Shown here: positions 1-11,892 of the stretch, piece by piece
How positions within the stretch are numbered: the first letter of the stretch is position 1
How the letters are laid out: every line of letters starts with the position of its first letter
Origin: Sesamum alatum
Taxonomy: Eukaryota > Streptophyta > Magnoliopsida > Lamiales > Pedaliaceae
Length of the DNA: 64,000 bases
Assembly (NCBI GenBank): GCA_034509735.1
Contig: JACGWO010000005.1
Coordinates: 16,295,264-16,359,263 of the forward strand
Direction of reading: 5' to 3'
The notes under the pieces: model-generated
What the model saw: the letters and a program-made list of their open reading frames with translations, nothing else
Database searches by the model: none
Told to the model about the DNA's origin: nothing
Program-made: the position numbers and the translations under genes

Positions 1-1139
1 CACTATTGTCCAACAATGGAATGGAAATTATGTTTTTAATCATACTGGGTACAAAATAAACTTGCTCTAAATCTATGCTAATACTATCACTAATCACTAG
101 AGTGGCGGATCCTACTGCTTCTGCCGAGATGGCCTTGCCATTCCCAAACTTCAGGATCATGTCCCCGCTACCCAGTTTTCTGCTTCTTTTCAACACCTGC
201 AAGTCATTGCAAATGTGAGCTCCACAGCCGGTATCTAATACCCAAGAAGCAGAACTAGTTACCATATTAACCTCAATCACATATATACCTCTGTTCGAGA
301 AGAGTTTGGGGCACTCTCTCTTCCAATGCCCTTTCTCACAGCAGTTGATACATATGTCATATGCCTTCGACTGTTGCTTGGAGACAACCTTTCCCTTTCC
401 TTTGCCTTTCCCCTCTTTGGCAATGGGAACACTCTTAGTGTTCGTAGCTACTTTGACGGCCTTTCCCTTCCCTTTCTTCTTCTTCCAACGTCCGGCACCC
501 TTGCCTTTCGTATTAGAAGTCGAAGCACCTCCAAACAATACCGAAGGCGTGGACTTCGTAGTCGTTGCACCAACATATTGATCAACTCATGAATGCCCTT
601 CTCAAGTGCGTTCATGTTGTAGTTGACGATAAATTGGTCAAAGGAGGGTGGGAGTGACTGAAGGATCACATCTATGTACGTTTCATTATCGAGACTTGCC
701 TTTAGGTCCTCGAGCTTTTCCACCAGGGTAAGCATTTTAACCCCGTGCTCTTGTACAGAGGATCCTTCTGTCATTTTAGTTCCAAAGAACGCCTTGGTCG
801 CGGCATACCTAGTATGCCGGTCCGGGACTGCATAGCAATCCTTAAGGCGAGCCATGATGGAAGGGACATCGTCTAGCCTTTCATATTGCTTCTGAATCTT
901 ATTGGTTATCGAAGCAAGTATGATGCTACGGACCTTCCGGTTATCCTTATGCCAAGTCTCGAACGTCTCACGTTCTTCTGGCGTGGATCCTTCCGGTAAG
1001 GTCCTAGGGAGAGGCTCGTCCATGACGTAGCCTTGGTTCTCGTAATCTAGTACTATCCTGAGATTGCGCAACCAGTCGTTGTAGTTTGTTCCATTGAATT
1101 ATTTGTCTCAAATATGGTTAATAGTGGGTTCTTAGACAT
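1..1139 (-). pseudogene. Broken copia gag-protease of element A (5' part)
   Basis: This is the N-terminal part of a Ty1/copia gag-pol polyprotein, which would form virus-like particles and process itself. The expected start is the ATG at 1139-1137 (MSKNP...), the same start as in C, D and L. A one-base deletion shortly after shifts the frame. The gag body then reads openly from about 1071 to 448. A 10-base deletion between two GCAA repeats, at roughly 570, shifts it again relative to the copy in C. Further on, the CX2CX4HX4C zinc knuckle (CINC..KGHWKREC) and the aspartic protease motif DTG (codons 235-227) are visible. Integrase, RT and RNase H would lie left of the window. It is clearly a copia relic and cannot encode an intact polyprotein. 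Confidence 0.9.
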
Positions 1140-2021
1140 TTTATAAACAGAACGTGCGATCAGCAGAAAATAAAGACGATGGTTTGATAAAATAATTAAA
1201 TGCATGGACTTTAGTCATTTAATCCTCCCACTATTTATATGAAAACACGGTACTCTCAAACGTGATTTTCGGGAAATCCTTTCCAAGTGGGCTTGGGATC
1301 CACAGCGATTTTTCCCATACCCCGCTTTTACGATTCGCATGGAAAAGATCCTATGGGAGGTATTCCATACCATTCTCGTTCCATGAGATTCCCAAGATTA
1401 TTGCCTCACCCTTTCACATGATCCCGAGGACTCCAAGCGAATCATGTTAATTGGGCGTTAGACCCAACCCAATCGACCGAGCCACGGACCCACTGGTACC
1501 CCCACGACTCGTGAGATAGGTAGCAGCAGCCCGCTTTTCGTTCATGACATAATGCAGCTTCCTTTAAGTACAATAACGTGCCACGACTCGTGAGACCACG
1601 CTATTGACCTAAAGCAGTTTCCTCACTATGCCATGGATTGGAAGGCATGGACAAACTCCTAGAGTTTATGTCCACTTTGTCTAGGGTCTAATATTTTGAC
1701 ATTGGTCCAACCAATGTGAGAGTAAGTAATGACCGAGATCTCAAATAAATAAATATCTACACATACATCCATAATGCGTAAACAAACCATCCATAGCAGT
1801 CATACGATAAATAAACAACCCATTCATTCATCATCATAACCACATGCAAAATTAAAGCCTAGCACGCCCCTGTTGGATGATCACGAGCCCGAATCCTATG
1901 CGACCCACTGAGCCCGCAGTGGATCTATGGTCAATCTAGGGTTGGTCCTATACTATTACATTAATAGTAACCCAACCATCATGCTGATGGGCCTTGGTCT
2001 CTTTTTCTCTTTCTTCACTTC

Positions 2022-2327
2022 ATGGAAAACTCCAAGGGGCCTCCCGTCTGGGCTCTCCATGTGGTCCTTCCTTCTTCTCCACCAATTACAAAAATAGAAA
2101 CCTCACTCCTAGTCTACTCTCATCACATATTAAAAAATAAAAACCCCAACGAAAACCCGGGGGGAGTACATAAGGAGGGAGGTAGAATGCCTTATTATTC
2201 CAAGGCAACTAGAAAGAGAGAAGGAGAAAGCAGTAAAAGAGGCACACAGGCCCAACAGAAAATAAACCATACATTCGGTCTAAGGCTCGTGATCATCCAT
2301 TTCCATCCAACACACATAATTACATGA
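2022..2327 (+). CDS. Recurring antisense frame in the leader (101 codons, speculative)
   Basis: This ATG-to-stop frame runs opposite to element A. Near-identical frames occur in the leaders of B (6845-7177) and C (37937-38242), and a more diverged one in D (18468-18773). The C-terminal part is basic and hydrophilic, with shared features GGV.KE...PYY.KA and QQK.NHT. No signal peptide, membrane segment or known domain is recognisable. A, B and C are too alike to prove coding; the match to D is more suggestive. It could equally be a by-product of conserved leader RNA. Confidence 0.25.
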   Translation: MENSKGPPVWALHVVLPSSPPITKIETSLLVYSHHILKNKNPNENPGGVHKEGGRMPYYSKATRKREGESSKRGTQAQQKINHTFGLRLVIIHFHPTHIIT

Positions 2328-2644
2328 TCCAATCATATAATTACAAAATACCAACAACATATGATTTCCAATCATAAATATCCAAAATAATAAATGAATA
2401 TGTGCACAACGTGTGAAAAATAAAACACAAATATTGGTAATATTATTTTCTCGTTTTAGGAAAACCTTTCCTCATTAGTTTAAGTAAAATAACCCCGGGA
2501 ATCCAAATTCAATTTATTTTACTCCTAAAATATTGTCTTTAGAAAAATAGGCATAATTGAACCAAAAACGATTTTTAAGAATTAATTCAAAATTAAAACT
2601 GAAAATAATTAAAAAATAAAAGAAAAAACACTGCTAGGGTTTTG

Positions 2645-3190
2645 AAACCGTAGCAGCAGCAGCCGCCGCCGCCGCCGCCAGCAGCGGCACGCGCACAGGC
2701 CCCTTGCCTGCGTGCGCGCGCGCGCCTGGCCGGCAGCGCGCTGCGCGGCCTGGCAATCCGGCAGGCCGCCGTGCGCGCAGGCTCCCCTGCCTTGCGCGCG
2801 CGCTGGCCTGCTGGCTGCCGGCCGTGCCGTGCGCAGTGCGCGCGCAGACGCGCACTGGGCACGCCTGCCGGCCGCGTGCGCGCAGACTCTTCCATCTGCA
2901 TGCGCGCGCGCCTGGCGGCGCTGCCCAGAGCCCGTCCGCGCGCGGACTCGCAGGCGCGCAGCCTTGCGCGCGCGCGCATGAGCGTTCCTGCCGGGCGCGC
3001 ACGCGCAGACACCCTTGTCTGCGTGCGCGCGCACCTGGAGGCGCTGCCCTGCGGGCAGCCTTCCTGGCTGCGCGCTGCCCCCTGCGCGACCGGGTGGGCG
3101 GGCGCGCGCAGGCCTCCCTTGCCTGGTGCGCGTCTGCCCTGCCGCATCGTGCGGCTGCGGCGGCCAGCCCTCCCGGTTGGACGGCTGCGT
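2645..3190 (-). other. GC-rich hairpin island in leader A
   Basis: A sharply bounded block of CG/GC alternation sits in otherwise AT-rich DNA, about 200 nt from the PBS. It holds repeated inverted segments such as GCGCGC(A)GGC facing GCCTGCGCGC across purine-rich spacers. Long frames appear on both strands at once, as expected from a GC-rich block without stop codons, so I do not call them genes. Confidence 0.75.
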
Positions 3191-3392
3191 CGTTTCTCGT
3201 TTTCCGTTCAATTTTCCACCTCATTTTCCAAGAAAAACAGAGAAATACCAACATTCAGAAATTCACACGAATTAAAAGCAATAAAATCGACATGCTTAAA
3301 ATCAAGAACAATCAAGATTTAATATAAAACATGCCAATATCACGTTTCATGCTTATAACGCACATAAACCTTAGGCCTATACACCGAACCGG

Positions 3393-3404
3393 GCTCTGAT
3401 ACCA
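3393..3404 (-). other. Primer binding site of element A
   Basis: On the minus strand this reads TGGTATCAGAGC, complementary to the 3' end of plant initiator tRNA-Met (established for plant copia elements). It lies one base inside the LTR end. Confidence 0.95.
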
Positions 3405-3405
3405 C

Positions 3406-5400
3406 TGAAAGGAAACGGTGCATCGTCCCGGGAATTGCGCGAATGCGGAAGCGCGATAAAAATAAATTTTCAAAAATAAAAGGCATGCTTTTAATTGAAA
3501 AGAACACGCTCAAGGGGTGTGCCCTTGAGGTTCCCGGGCGTTCGGTGTATCTCATGATCATATAACAAATAAAGATATCATGGAGGCCATAGAGTTGAAA
3601 AATTAAAGAGGGACGAAAAGATAAAACGAGACCTACCCGTTGTCGTTTTCGTCTTCAACGGCTACTCGCGTTGTTCCCCGTTTTACACCGAGATCTCGTT
3701 CTTGAGACCCTCCAAATCGTGACACACGATCCACCCACGTATCTTGCATGTCGTGCTAGCAACAAACAAGTGTATAATTTTGGAGTGGACGAATCAATAA
3801 CACGTTATCAATTAACAGTATTGGTTCGTCTAAGTTCTAATGTTCCAAGAACAAAAAGAACTAAGAAATATTTTCTTGCTAGAGAGAGAGGGGGCGGACG
3901 AGAGATGAGGAGAAGGGGAGAGTATGTGTTGTGTGTGTTTTCAAGAATCATCATCCTACAATTGTTGGAAGCTAGAGGTTTATATAGAGGAGGAGTTTAA
4001 TCCTCTTTAAACTCCAACTCTAAGAACTCTAATTTGACTAGGATTTTGACCTAGTCAAAGTCCTAGTCAAACTAGTGTTTGACCTAGTCAAACGAATCCT
4101 AGCCTTCCAACTCCCCTTTCCATCTCAACCGTTGATTTTAATTTAATGGAATATTTAAATCCTATTAAATATTCCAAAAGGCTAAAAGAATAAATATAAT
4201 ATCATAAATAAATATTATTATTTATTCTAAGCCCATTAAATCAACCCTTTTAATAAATCCTATTTATTAATTTAATTCCCTTTATCAAATAGAAGGAATT
4301 AATTTCTCCAAGAAAATATAGGACCCGATTAAATCTAATTTAATCATTCCTTTACTCCAATATTTAATTCTAAATTAAATACTAAGTGTGTGTGGATAGT
4401 GTGTGACTCTTTAGGTTCACCATTCAGCTAGACTTGGTCAGATTCCTAGAATCCGTCCGTTACCATGGGTGGCCATCTAGCAATGGTCCATGGCACTAGA
4501 GACTAGGTGAAATATTCGGGGATGAACATTTAGGCTCTAACAGTACACTTGTCCTTCTGTCTTCAGTCTCATCACTTAGAGTCTAGGGCACGGAAAAAGT
4601 AGGTACCCATTTTGGACCTAAGTGTCGGTCTGTCCTTACTAAACGCCGCAAGGGAAACCTTTCCCTTCTGTTCAGTTACTGTGGCCACAGATTTCAGGGA
4701 CAAGACACAGAGCATACATGAGACTCAACTGTCAACACCTTTTGACAGGAGACAGATCCTTTCTTGGAAACTACTCTCACTTTGTACCCCCGAGCTGCAC
4801 TAGACATGGCTTATGACTACTCAAGAGTATTTTGGCAATCTCTCACCATATCTAAGATACAGACCTGATGCACAGGTAAACTCAGCAGTTCCTCAAGTCA
4901 AAGGACTTGGCCTGTACCGTTGGAACCGAGAATACACGTCATACCTTGCTGACCATACTCAAGGTCCTCCGTAAGACGGTTCCCGCGAGTCACCTCAGTC
5001 AGCTGCTTCCTAGCACGCTGACCCACTAACACTGCTTAGATGACCTTCGTCACCCGTCGATGAAATACGACAGCAGATGCTTAGTGCAAGTCTCAAAGGG
5101 AATCCCGGTACCCATTTTCGGGATTCCTTGACTTGGAGATTTCCGGACTGATTCAGCGAGACTGATTTCATGGACCTACCTCCAAGCCTAGTCCCAGTCC
5201 CCGAAATCGTTTCTCAGTCCGTGGGCTTTGTTTGCGTAGTGAACAGAAATGTAAATGTAGATAAGTGAACGTAAACAAAGCATTGCCATTTGAATTTTCA
5301 CTTCTTTATTCATAAATATTTTATCAAATACCAAAGAATTGTCTAGACATAGGTTACATATTCCTGCCAAAATTGGCTTACATGGTCACCTATTCTAACA
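3406..5400 (-). repeat. 5' LTR of element A (1995 bp)
   Basis: The LTR has TG...CA ends: on the plus strand it begins TGAAAGG and finishes ...TATTCTAACA. It aligns end to end with the LTRs of C. From right to left it carries the conserved box around the Ncol-like CCATGG motifs (about 4463-4516), a TTGAC-type inverted array (about 4033-4094), a TATA-like TTTATATAG on the minus side (about 3980-3990), and the U5 end with the CCCGGG motif next to the PBS. Confidence 0.95.
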
Positions 5401-5938
5401 GATTCTTGAAATCACACACACAACACACACTCGTCTCTCCCCTCCTTACCTCTCGTCCGCCCCCTCTCTCTCTCTACAAGAAAATTATTTCTTGTTCTTT
5501 TGTTCTTGGAACATTAGAACTAAGGAAGATTAGTCCCGTTAATTCATAACGTGTGATTGATCTATCCTCTCCAAAATACTTGTTCGTTGCTAGCACGACG
5601 TGCAAGATACGTGGTGGATCGTGTGTCACAATTTGAAGGGTCTCAAGAACGAGATCTCGGTGCAAAACGGGGAACAACGGGTGTAGCCGTTGAAGACGAA
5701 AACGACAACGGGTAGGTCTCGTTTTATTTTTTCGTCCCTCTTATTTTTCAACTCTATGGCCTCCATGATTTCTTTACATGTTACATAATCATGAGATACA
5801 CCGAACGCCCTGGAACCTCAAGGCTACACCCCTTGAGCGTGTTCTTTTAAATTAAAAGCATGCTTTATTTTTGTATGTTTATTTTTATCGCGCTTCCGCA
5901 TTCGCGCAATTCCCGGGACGATCCACCGATTTCTTTCA
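5401..5938 (+). repeat. 3' part of the 5' LTR of element B
   Basis: This matches 13281-13821 almost base for base. It starts just downstream of the TATA region (GATTCTTGAAA) and ends ...TTTCTTTCA directly before the PBS. The upstream part of the LTR should lie left of element A, outside the window. Confidence 0.92.
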
Positions 5939-5939
5939 G

Positions 5940-5951
5940 TGGTATCAGAGC
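5940..5951 (+). other. Primer binding site of element B
   Basis: TGGTATCAGAGC, complementary to the plant initiator tRNA-Met 3' end, one base after the LTR. Confidence 0.95.
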
Positions 5952-6154
5952 CCGGTTCGGTGTATAGGCCTAGGGTTTATGTGTGTTATAAGCATGAAAC
6001 GTGAAATTGGCATGTTTTATATTAAATCTGGATTTTTCTTGATTATAAGCATGTCGGTTTTATTGCTTTTAATTCGTGTGAATTTCTGAATGTTGGTATT
6101 TTTTCTGTTTTTCTTGGGAAACAGGGTGGAAAATTGAACGAAAAACGAGAAACG

Positions 6155-6520
6155 ACGCAGCCGGCCAGCCGGGAGGGCTGGCCGCGCGCAGCCGGCAGGG
6201 CAGACGCGCGCAGGCAAGGGAAGCCTGCGCAGGGCAGCGCCTGCAGGCGCGCGCTGACGGACTCTAGGCAGCACCGCCAGGCGCGCGCGCACGCAGACGG
6301 AGGAGTCTGCGCGCGCACTGCGCACGGCACGGCCGGCAGCCAGCAGGCCAGCGTGCGCGTAAAGCAAGGGGACCTGCGCGCGCAACGGCCTGCCGGAATG
6401 CCCTGGCCGCGCAGTGCGCTGCCGGCCAGACGCGCGTTCACGCAGGCAAGGGGCCTGCGCGCGCGCAGGGGCGGCAGGCCCGGCGGGCCGCTGCCGGCGG
6501 CGGCGGCTCCTGCTAGGGTT
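6155..6520 (+). other. GC-rich hairpin island in leader B
   Basis: This is a shortened version of the island in A and C, starting about 200 nt after the PBS. GC-rich inverted units remain, for example GCAGAC and GTCTGC flanking GGAGGA near 6294-6311. Confidence 0.7.
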
Positions 6521-6844
6521 TCAAAACCCTAGCAGTGTTTTTTGTTTTATTTTTTTAATTATTTTCAGTTTTAATTTTGAATTAATTCTGAAAAATCGTT
6601 TTTTGGTTCAATCATGCCTATTTTTTCTAAAGACATTATTTTAGGAGTAAAATAAATTGGATTTGGAATCCCGGGGTTATTTTACTTAAAATAATGAGGA
6701 AAGGTTTTTCCTAAAACGAGAAAATATTATTACCAATATTTGTGTTTTATTTTTTTCACACGTTATGCACATATTAACTTTTTATTTTGGATATTTATGA
6801 TTGGAAATCATGTGTTGTTGGTATATTGTAATTATATGATTGGA

Positions 6845-7177
6845 TCATGTGATTATGTGTGTTGGATGGAAATGGATGATCACGAGCCTTAGACCGAATG
6901 TATGGTTTATTTTCTGTTGGGCCTGTGTGCCTCTTTTACTGTTTTCTCCTTCTCTCTTTCTAGTTGCCTTGGAATAATAAGGCATTCTACCTCCCTCCTT
7001 ATGTACTCCCCCCGCGTTTTCGCTGGGGTTTCTATTTTTTAATATGTAATGAGAGTAGACTAGGAGTGAGGTTTCTATTTTTTTAATTGGTGGAGAAGAA
7101 GGAAGGACCACGTGGAGAGCCCAGACGGGAGGTCCCTTGGAGTTTTTCATGAAGTGAAGAAACAGAAAAGAGACCAA
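6845..7177 (-). CDS. Recurring antisense frame in leader B (110 codons, speculative)
   Basis: This is the counterpart of the frame at 2022-2327, open from an upstream ATG. It shares the KIETSLLVYSH core, the basic PYYSKATRKRE segment and the QQKINHT tail. It runs opposite to element B. No known domain is seen, and coding status is unproven. Confidence 0.25.
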   Translation of the reverse strand: MVSFLFLHFMKNSKGPPVWALHVVLPSSPPIKKIETSLLVYSHYILKNRNPSENAGGVHKEGGRMPYYSKATRKREGENSKRGTQAQQKINHTFGLRLVIIHFHPTHIIT

Positions 7178-7976
7178 GGCCCATCAGCATGATTATTGGG
7201 TTACTATTAATGTAATAGTATAGGACCAACAGGGGCGTGCTAGGCTTTAATTTTGCATGTGGTTATTATGATGGATGAATGGGCTTTTATTTATCATATA
7301 ACTGCTATGGATGGTTTAATTTACGCATTATGGATGTATGTGTGAATGTTTATTTATTTGAGATCTCGCCCATTTACTACTCTCACATTGGTTGGACCAA
7401 TGTCAAAATATTAGACCCTAGACAAAGTGGACATAAACTCTAGGAGTTTGTACATGCGTTCCAATCCATGGCATAGTGAGGAAGCTGCTTTGGGTCAATA
7501 GCGTGGTCTCACGAGTCGTGGAACGTTACTGTACTTAAAGGAAGCTGCACTATGTCATGAACGAAAAACGGGCTGCTGCTACCTGTCTCACGAGTCGTGG
7601 GGGTACCAGTGGGTCCGTGGCTCGGTCGATTGGGTTGGGTCTAACGCCCAATTAACATGATTCGCTCGGAGTCCTCGGGATCATGTGAAAGGGTGAGGCA
7701 ATAATCTTGTGAATCTCGTGGAACGAGAATGGTATGAAATACCTCCCACAGGATCTTTTCCATACGAATCGTAAAAGCGGGGTGTGGGAAAAGTCGCTGT
7801 GGATCCCAAGCCCACTTGGAAAGGATTTCTCGAAAATCACGTTTGAGAGTACCGTGTTTTCGTATAAATAGTGGGAGGATTAAATGACTAAAGTCCATGC
7901 ATTTAATTATTTTATCAAACCACCGTCTTTTATTTTCTGCTGATCGCACGCTGTTTTCTAAAATATTGATTTTAAA

Positions 7977-10900
7977 ATGTATAAGAACCCACTTTCCACC
8001 ATTCTTGAGACAAACAAATTCAATGGAACAAACTACAACGACTGGTTGCGCAATCTCAGGATAGTCCTAGATTACGAGAACTAAGGCTACGTCATGGACG
8101 AGCCTCTCCCTAGGACCTTACCGGAAGGATCCACGCCAGAAGAAAGTGAGACGTTCGAGACTTGGCATAAGGATAACCGGAAGGTCCGTAGCGTCATACT
8201 TACTTCGATGACCAATGAGATTCAGAAGCAATATGAAAGGCTAGACGATGTCCCTTCGATTATAGCTCGCCTTAAGGATTGCTATGCAGTCCCAGACCGG
8301 CATACTATGTATGTCGCGACCAAGGCGTTCTTTGGAACGAAAATGACAGAAGGATCCTCTGTACAAGAGCACGGGGTTAAAATGCTTACCCTGGTGGAAA
8401 AGCTCGAGGACCTAAAGGCAGGTCTCGACAATGAAACGTACATAGATGTGATCTTTCAGTCACTCCCACCCTCCTTTGACCAATTTATCGTCAACTACAA
8501 CATGAACGCACTTGAGAAGGGCATTCATGAGTTGATCAATATGTTGGTGCAATACGAGGCAACGACTAAGAAGTCCACGCCTTCAGTATTGTTTGGAGGT
8601 GCTTCGACTTCTAATACGAAAAGCAAGGGTGCCGGACGTTGGAAGAAGAAGAAAGGGAAGGGAAAGGCCATCAAAGCAGCTACGAACACTAAGAGTGTTC
8701 CCATTTCCAAAGAAGGGAAAGGCAAAGGAAAGGGAAAGGTTGTCTCCAAGCAACAGTCGAAGGCATATGACATATGTATCAACTGCCGTGAGAAAGGGCA
8801 TTGGAAGAGAGAGTTCCCCAAACTCTTCTCGAACCAAGGTATATATGTGATTGAGGCTAATATGGTCACTAGTTCTGCCTCTTGGGTATTAGATACCGGC
8901 TGTGGAGCTCACATTTGCAATGACTTGCAGGTGTTGAAAAGAAGCAGAAAACTGGGTAGCGGGGACATGATCCTGAAGCTTGGGAATGGCAAGGTCATCT
9001 CGGCAGAAGCAATAGGATCCGCCACTCTAGTGATTAGTGATAGTATTAGCATAGACTTAGAGCAAGTTTATTTTGTACCCAGTACGATTAAAAACATCAT
9101 TTCCATTCCATTGTTGGACAATAGTGGTTATGAGTTTAGAATCAATAAAAATTGCTTTTATTTCATGAGGTGTGGAATTGCTCATCTACTTGGTACATTG
9201 CATAACGGACTCTATATCTTGCAACAAACGAATTTCGTCCTCAATGCACAACACAAACGAAAATTAGATAATAATGGGAACGCGCGTCTGTGGCACGCTA
9301 GGCTAGGTCACATATCCCAAGATAGGATGAAAAGGTTGGTAGACTCAAAGAACCTAGAGGTTGGGGACTTGAGCAATCTACCAACTTGTGAGTCCTGTCT
9401 AAGAGGGAAAATGACCAAGAAGCCCTTTGTAGGACAAAGCAGGCTTGCCACAGGTCTGTTGGACTTGGTCCATACAGACGTATGTGGACCACTAAGGACG
9501 CAGGCCCGAGGTGGGTTCTCCTACTTCATAACCTTCACCGATGATCATTCACGGTATGGTTATGTTTACCTGATGAGCTACAAGTCTGAAGCTCTTGAGA
9601 GGTTTAAAGAATTCAGACTTGAAGTGGAGAACCAAACCAACTGCAAAATTAAAGTCCTTCGGTCGGACCGAGGCGGTCAGTACCTTAGTACGGAGTTCCT
9701 AGATTATCTAAAAGAACATGGTATAATATCATAATGGACACCTCCAGGAACACCACAGTTAAATGGTGTCTCTCAAAGGAGGAATCGAACCCTGTTGGAC
9801 ATGGTTCGGTCCATGGTGAGTTTTACCAAATTGCGCTTATCGTTTTGGGGCTATGCACTAGAAACGGCGGCCAAATTATTGAATTTAGCGCCTACTAGTA
9901 CACTGACCCAAACGCCATATGAGATATGGCACGGCAAGCCTGCATCCTACAACTACTTGAAAGTGTGGGGTAGCCCCGCATACGTCAAGAGGTTAGGGGA
10001 GATAAGTTAGAATCTAGGTCTAGCTTATGCAGGTTCGTTGGATACCCTAAGGAAACTGCGGGTTATTACTTTTATGACCCCTTGGAACAAAAGGTGTTTG
10101 TTTCAAGAAATGCAGTATTCTTGGAGCAAGGCTTCCCAGAGGATATCCAACCTGATTAGCTGATCCTTGAGGAATCAAGTGATGGAATCCAGCCATCAGA
10201 CCCAGCCGCGGAACCCTCACTTAGAGGATTCAGGATAGACAGGCCGAAGGGCTGACGAACCTCGAGAAGTCCAACATGCTAGGCATGAAGGGCAGCCTCA
10301 GGAACAGCCAGTCCCGGTTCCTGAACCGCCGGCTACGATATAGTCAGCGCCTACAGTCACCACTGACGTTCCCATTCTCCGTAGGTCCACTAGAGAGTCC
10401 AGACCTCCAGTGAGATATAGCTTTCTAGGTGCGACCGATCTTTTGGATAACGATCCTAAGACTTATGGAGAAGCGATGTCAGACATCGACTCCGGGAAAC
10501 GGCTTGAGGCCATGAAAGCCGAAATAGACTCCATGAGCGAGAACCAAGTTTGGAGTCTTGTAGATCCACCGAAAGCTGTTAAGCCAGTCGGCTGTAAGTG
10601 GGTCTACAAGCGCAAACTTGGCGTTGATGGAGAAGTCACAACCTTTAAGGCTAGGCTTGTAGCTAAGGGATACACTCAACGACCCGGGGTCGATTTTGAG
10701 GATACCTACTCGCCAGTAGCCATGGCTAAATCCATTCGGATTCTGCTCGCCATAGCAGCATGGTTTGACTATGAGATATGGCAGATGGACGTGAAAATGG
10801 CTTTCCTCAATGGTTTCGTTGAAGAAGAGATCTATATGGATCAGCCGCTGGGTTTCACGGTCACTGGAGAAGAGCAGAAAGTCTGTCGTCTCCAGAAGTC

Positions 10901-11892
10901 CATCTATGGCCTCAAACAAGCCTCCCGAAGTTGGAACATTCGCTTTGATGAAGTAATACGGGGTTATGACTTCATCAAAAACGAATCCGACCCTTGTGTA
11001 TACAAGAAGGTCAGTGGGAGCTCAATAGTGTTTCTAGTGCTTTATGTGGATGACATTCTGCTCATTGGTAATGACGTTAGAATGTTAGGAAACACAAAAG
11101 CATGGTTGTCAACCCAGTTTTCCATGAAGGACTTGGGTGAAGCCTCCTACATCCTAGGCATCCAGATTGTCAGGGACAGATCTAAAAGGATGTTAGGACT
11201 CACCCAAATCTCGTATATGGAGAAAGTCCTAAAGAGATATCGAATGGACAACTCCAAACGAGGATTCCTTCCAATGAGGCATGGGATCAAGTTATCCAAG
11301 AAACAGTCCCCATAGACTGATGAGGAACTTGAAAGGGTGAAAGTCATCCCCTATGCTTCTGCCGTAGGTAGCATACAATATGCGGTCCACTGCACTAGGC
11401 TTGACATTGCATACGCTTTGAGCGTAACAAGCAGATATCAGTCCTGCGCAGGAGAAGCACATTGGAATGCTGTTAAGGGCATCCTTAAGTACCTAAGGAG
11501 GACTAAGGAGATGTTCTTAGTCTATCGTAATGGAGAACTAATTCTGGAAGGCTTTAGCGACGCTAGCTTCCAATCTGATGACGATGATGCCTAGTCTCAA
11601 TCAGGGTACGTATTCAAACTCAATGGAGGAGTAGTAGCTTGGAAAAGTTCAAGCAAGCAACCATTGCTGACTCCACCACAGAGGCTGAATACATAGCAGC
11701 TTCAGAAGCTGCTAAGGAAGCGGTTTGGATGAGAAACTACATCCAAGAGTTGGGTGTGGTGCCTAGCATCGCCGAGCCCGTTGTCATCTTCTGTGATAAC
11801 AACGGAGCAATAGCGCAAGCAAAGGAACCGAGATCTCATCACCGTTCCAAATACATTCTTAGACGCTACCATCTTCTTAGAGAAATGGTAGG
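7977..11892 (+). pseudogene. Broken copia gag-pol polyprotein of element B
   Basis: Domains in order are gag from the ATG at 7977, zinc knuckle (8775-8816), protease DTG (8892-8900), integrase zinc finger and core (about 9290-9820), RT with YVDD (11043-11054), and RNase H (about 11560-11890). Breaks relative to C: TAA at 8082-8084 (CAA to TAA), TAA at 9732-9734, a one-base deletion near 9998, TAG at 10157-10159, TAG at 11313-11315 and 11592-11594, and a one-base deletion near 11647. The last cysteine of the zinc knuckle is phenylalanine (TTC at 8814-8816). The end of RNase H is gone: at 11892 the sequence jumps straight into the 3' LTR, which also removes the PPT. The identity is certain, and the copy is non-functional. 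Confidence 0.95.

Larger units (their letters stand above)
1140..3392 (-). other. Long 5' leader of element A
   Basis: About 2.25 kb of non-gag sequence separates the PBS from the gag start. It contains a GC-rich island (2645-3190), an AT-rich stretch (about 2330-2640), and two copies of the palindrome CACGACTCGTG at 1503-1513 and 1582-1592. No long sense-strand frame is present. Two antisense frames (2022-2327 and 1262-1450, both on the plus strand) recur at the same places in related elements. Confidence 0.75.
1..5400 (-). mobile_element. Copia element A, 5' half (rest lies left of the window)
   Basis: Read on the minus strand, the order is LTR (5400-3406), PBS (3404-3393), a leader of about 2.2 kb, then gag and the start of protease running off position 1. 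It belongs to the same subfamily as B and C. Its LTR terminus at 5400 is followed directly by the interior of another LTR of the same subfamily in plus orientation. A therefore most likely inserted into the 5' LTR of B; the predicted target duplication on this side is GATTC (5401-5405), and its partner is outside the window. The body is seen directly; the nesting is inference. Confidence 0.9.
5952..7976 (+). other. Long 5' leader of element B
   Basis: About 2.0 kb lies between PBS and gag. It holds a GC-rich island (6155-6520), an AT-rich block, and paired palindromes CACGAGTCGTG at 7510-7520 and 7589-7599. No sense frame of note is present; antisense frames at 7177-6845 and 7840-7652 match those in A and C. 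Compared with C, B lacks part of the GC island and a short piece near 7230. Confidence 0.75.

Noticed and set aside
2593..3327. Long frames of 180-207 codons on both strands in the GC-rich leader block of A
   Set aside because: Stops are AT-rich, so GC/CG repeats stay open in all frames; the products are Arg/Ala/Gly/Pro repeats with no domain, and the same happens in islands of unrelated sequence.
3391..3404. tRNA gene suggested by similarity to the tRNA-Met 3' end
   Set aside because: Only the 12-nt complement used as PBS is present; no cloverleaf or A/B boxes.
8525..8869. Antisense frames opposite gag/zinc knuckle (also 39569-39978 and 57686-58119)
   Set aside because: They mirror the lysine-rich gag coding strand, whose reverse complement lacks stops; shadows of the real gene.
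10479..10919. 146-164 codon frames antisense to RT (also 41534-42028 and 55719-56081)
   Set aside because: Shadows of the RT coding strand.
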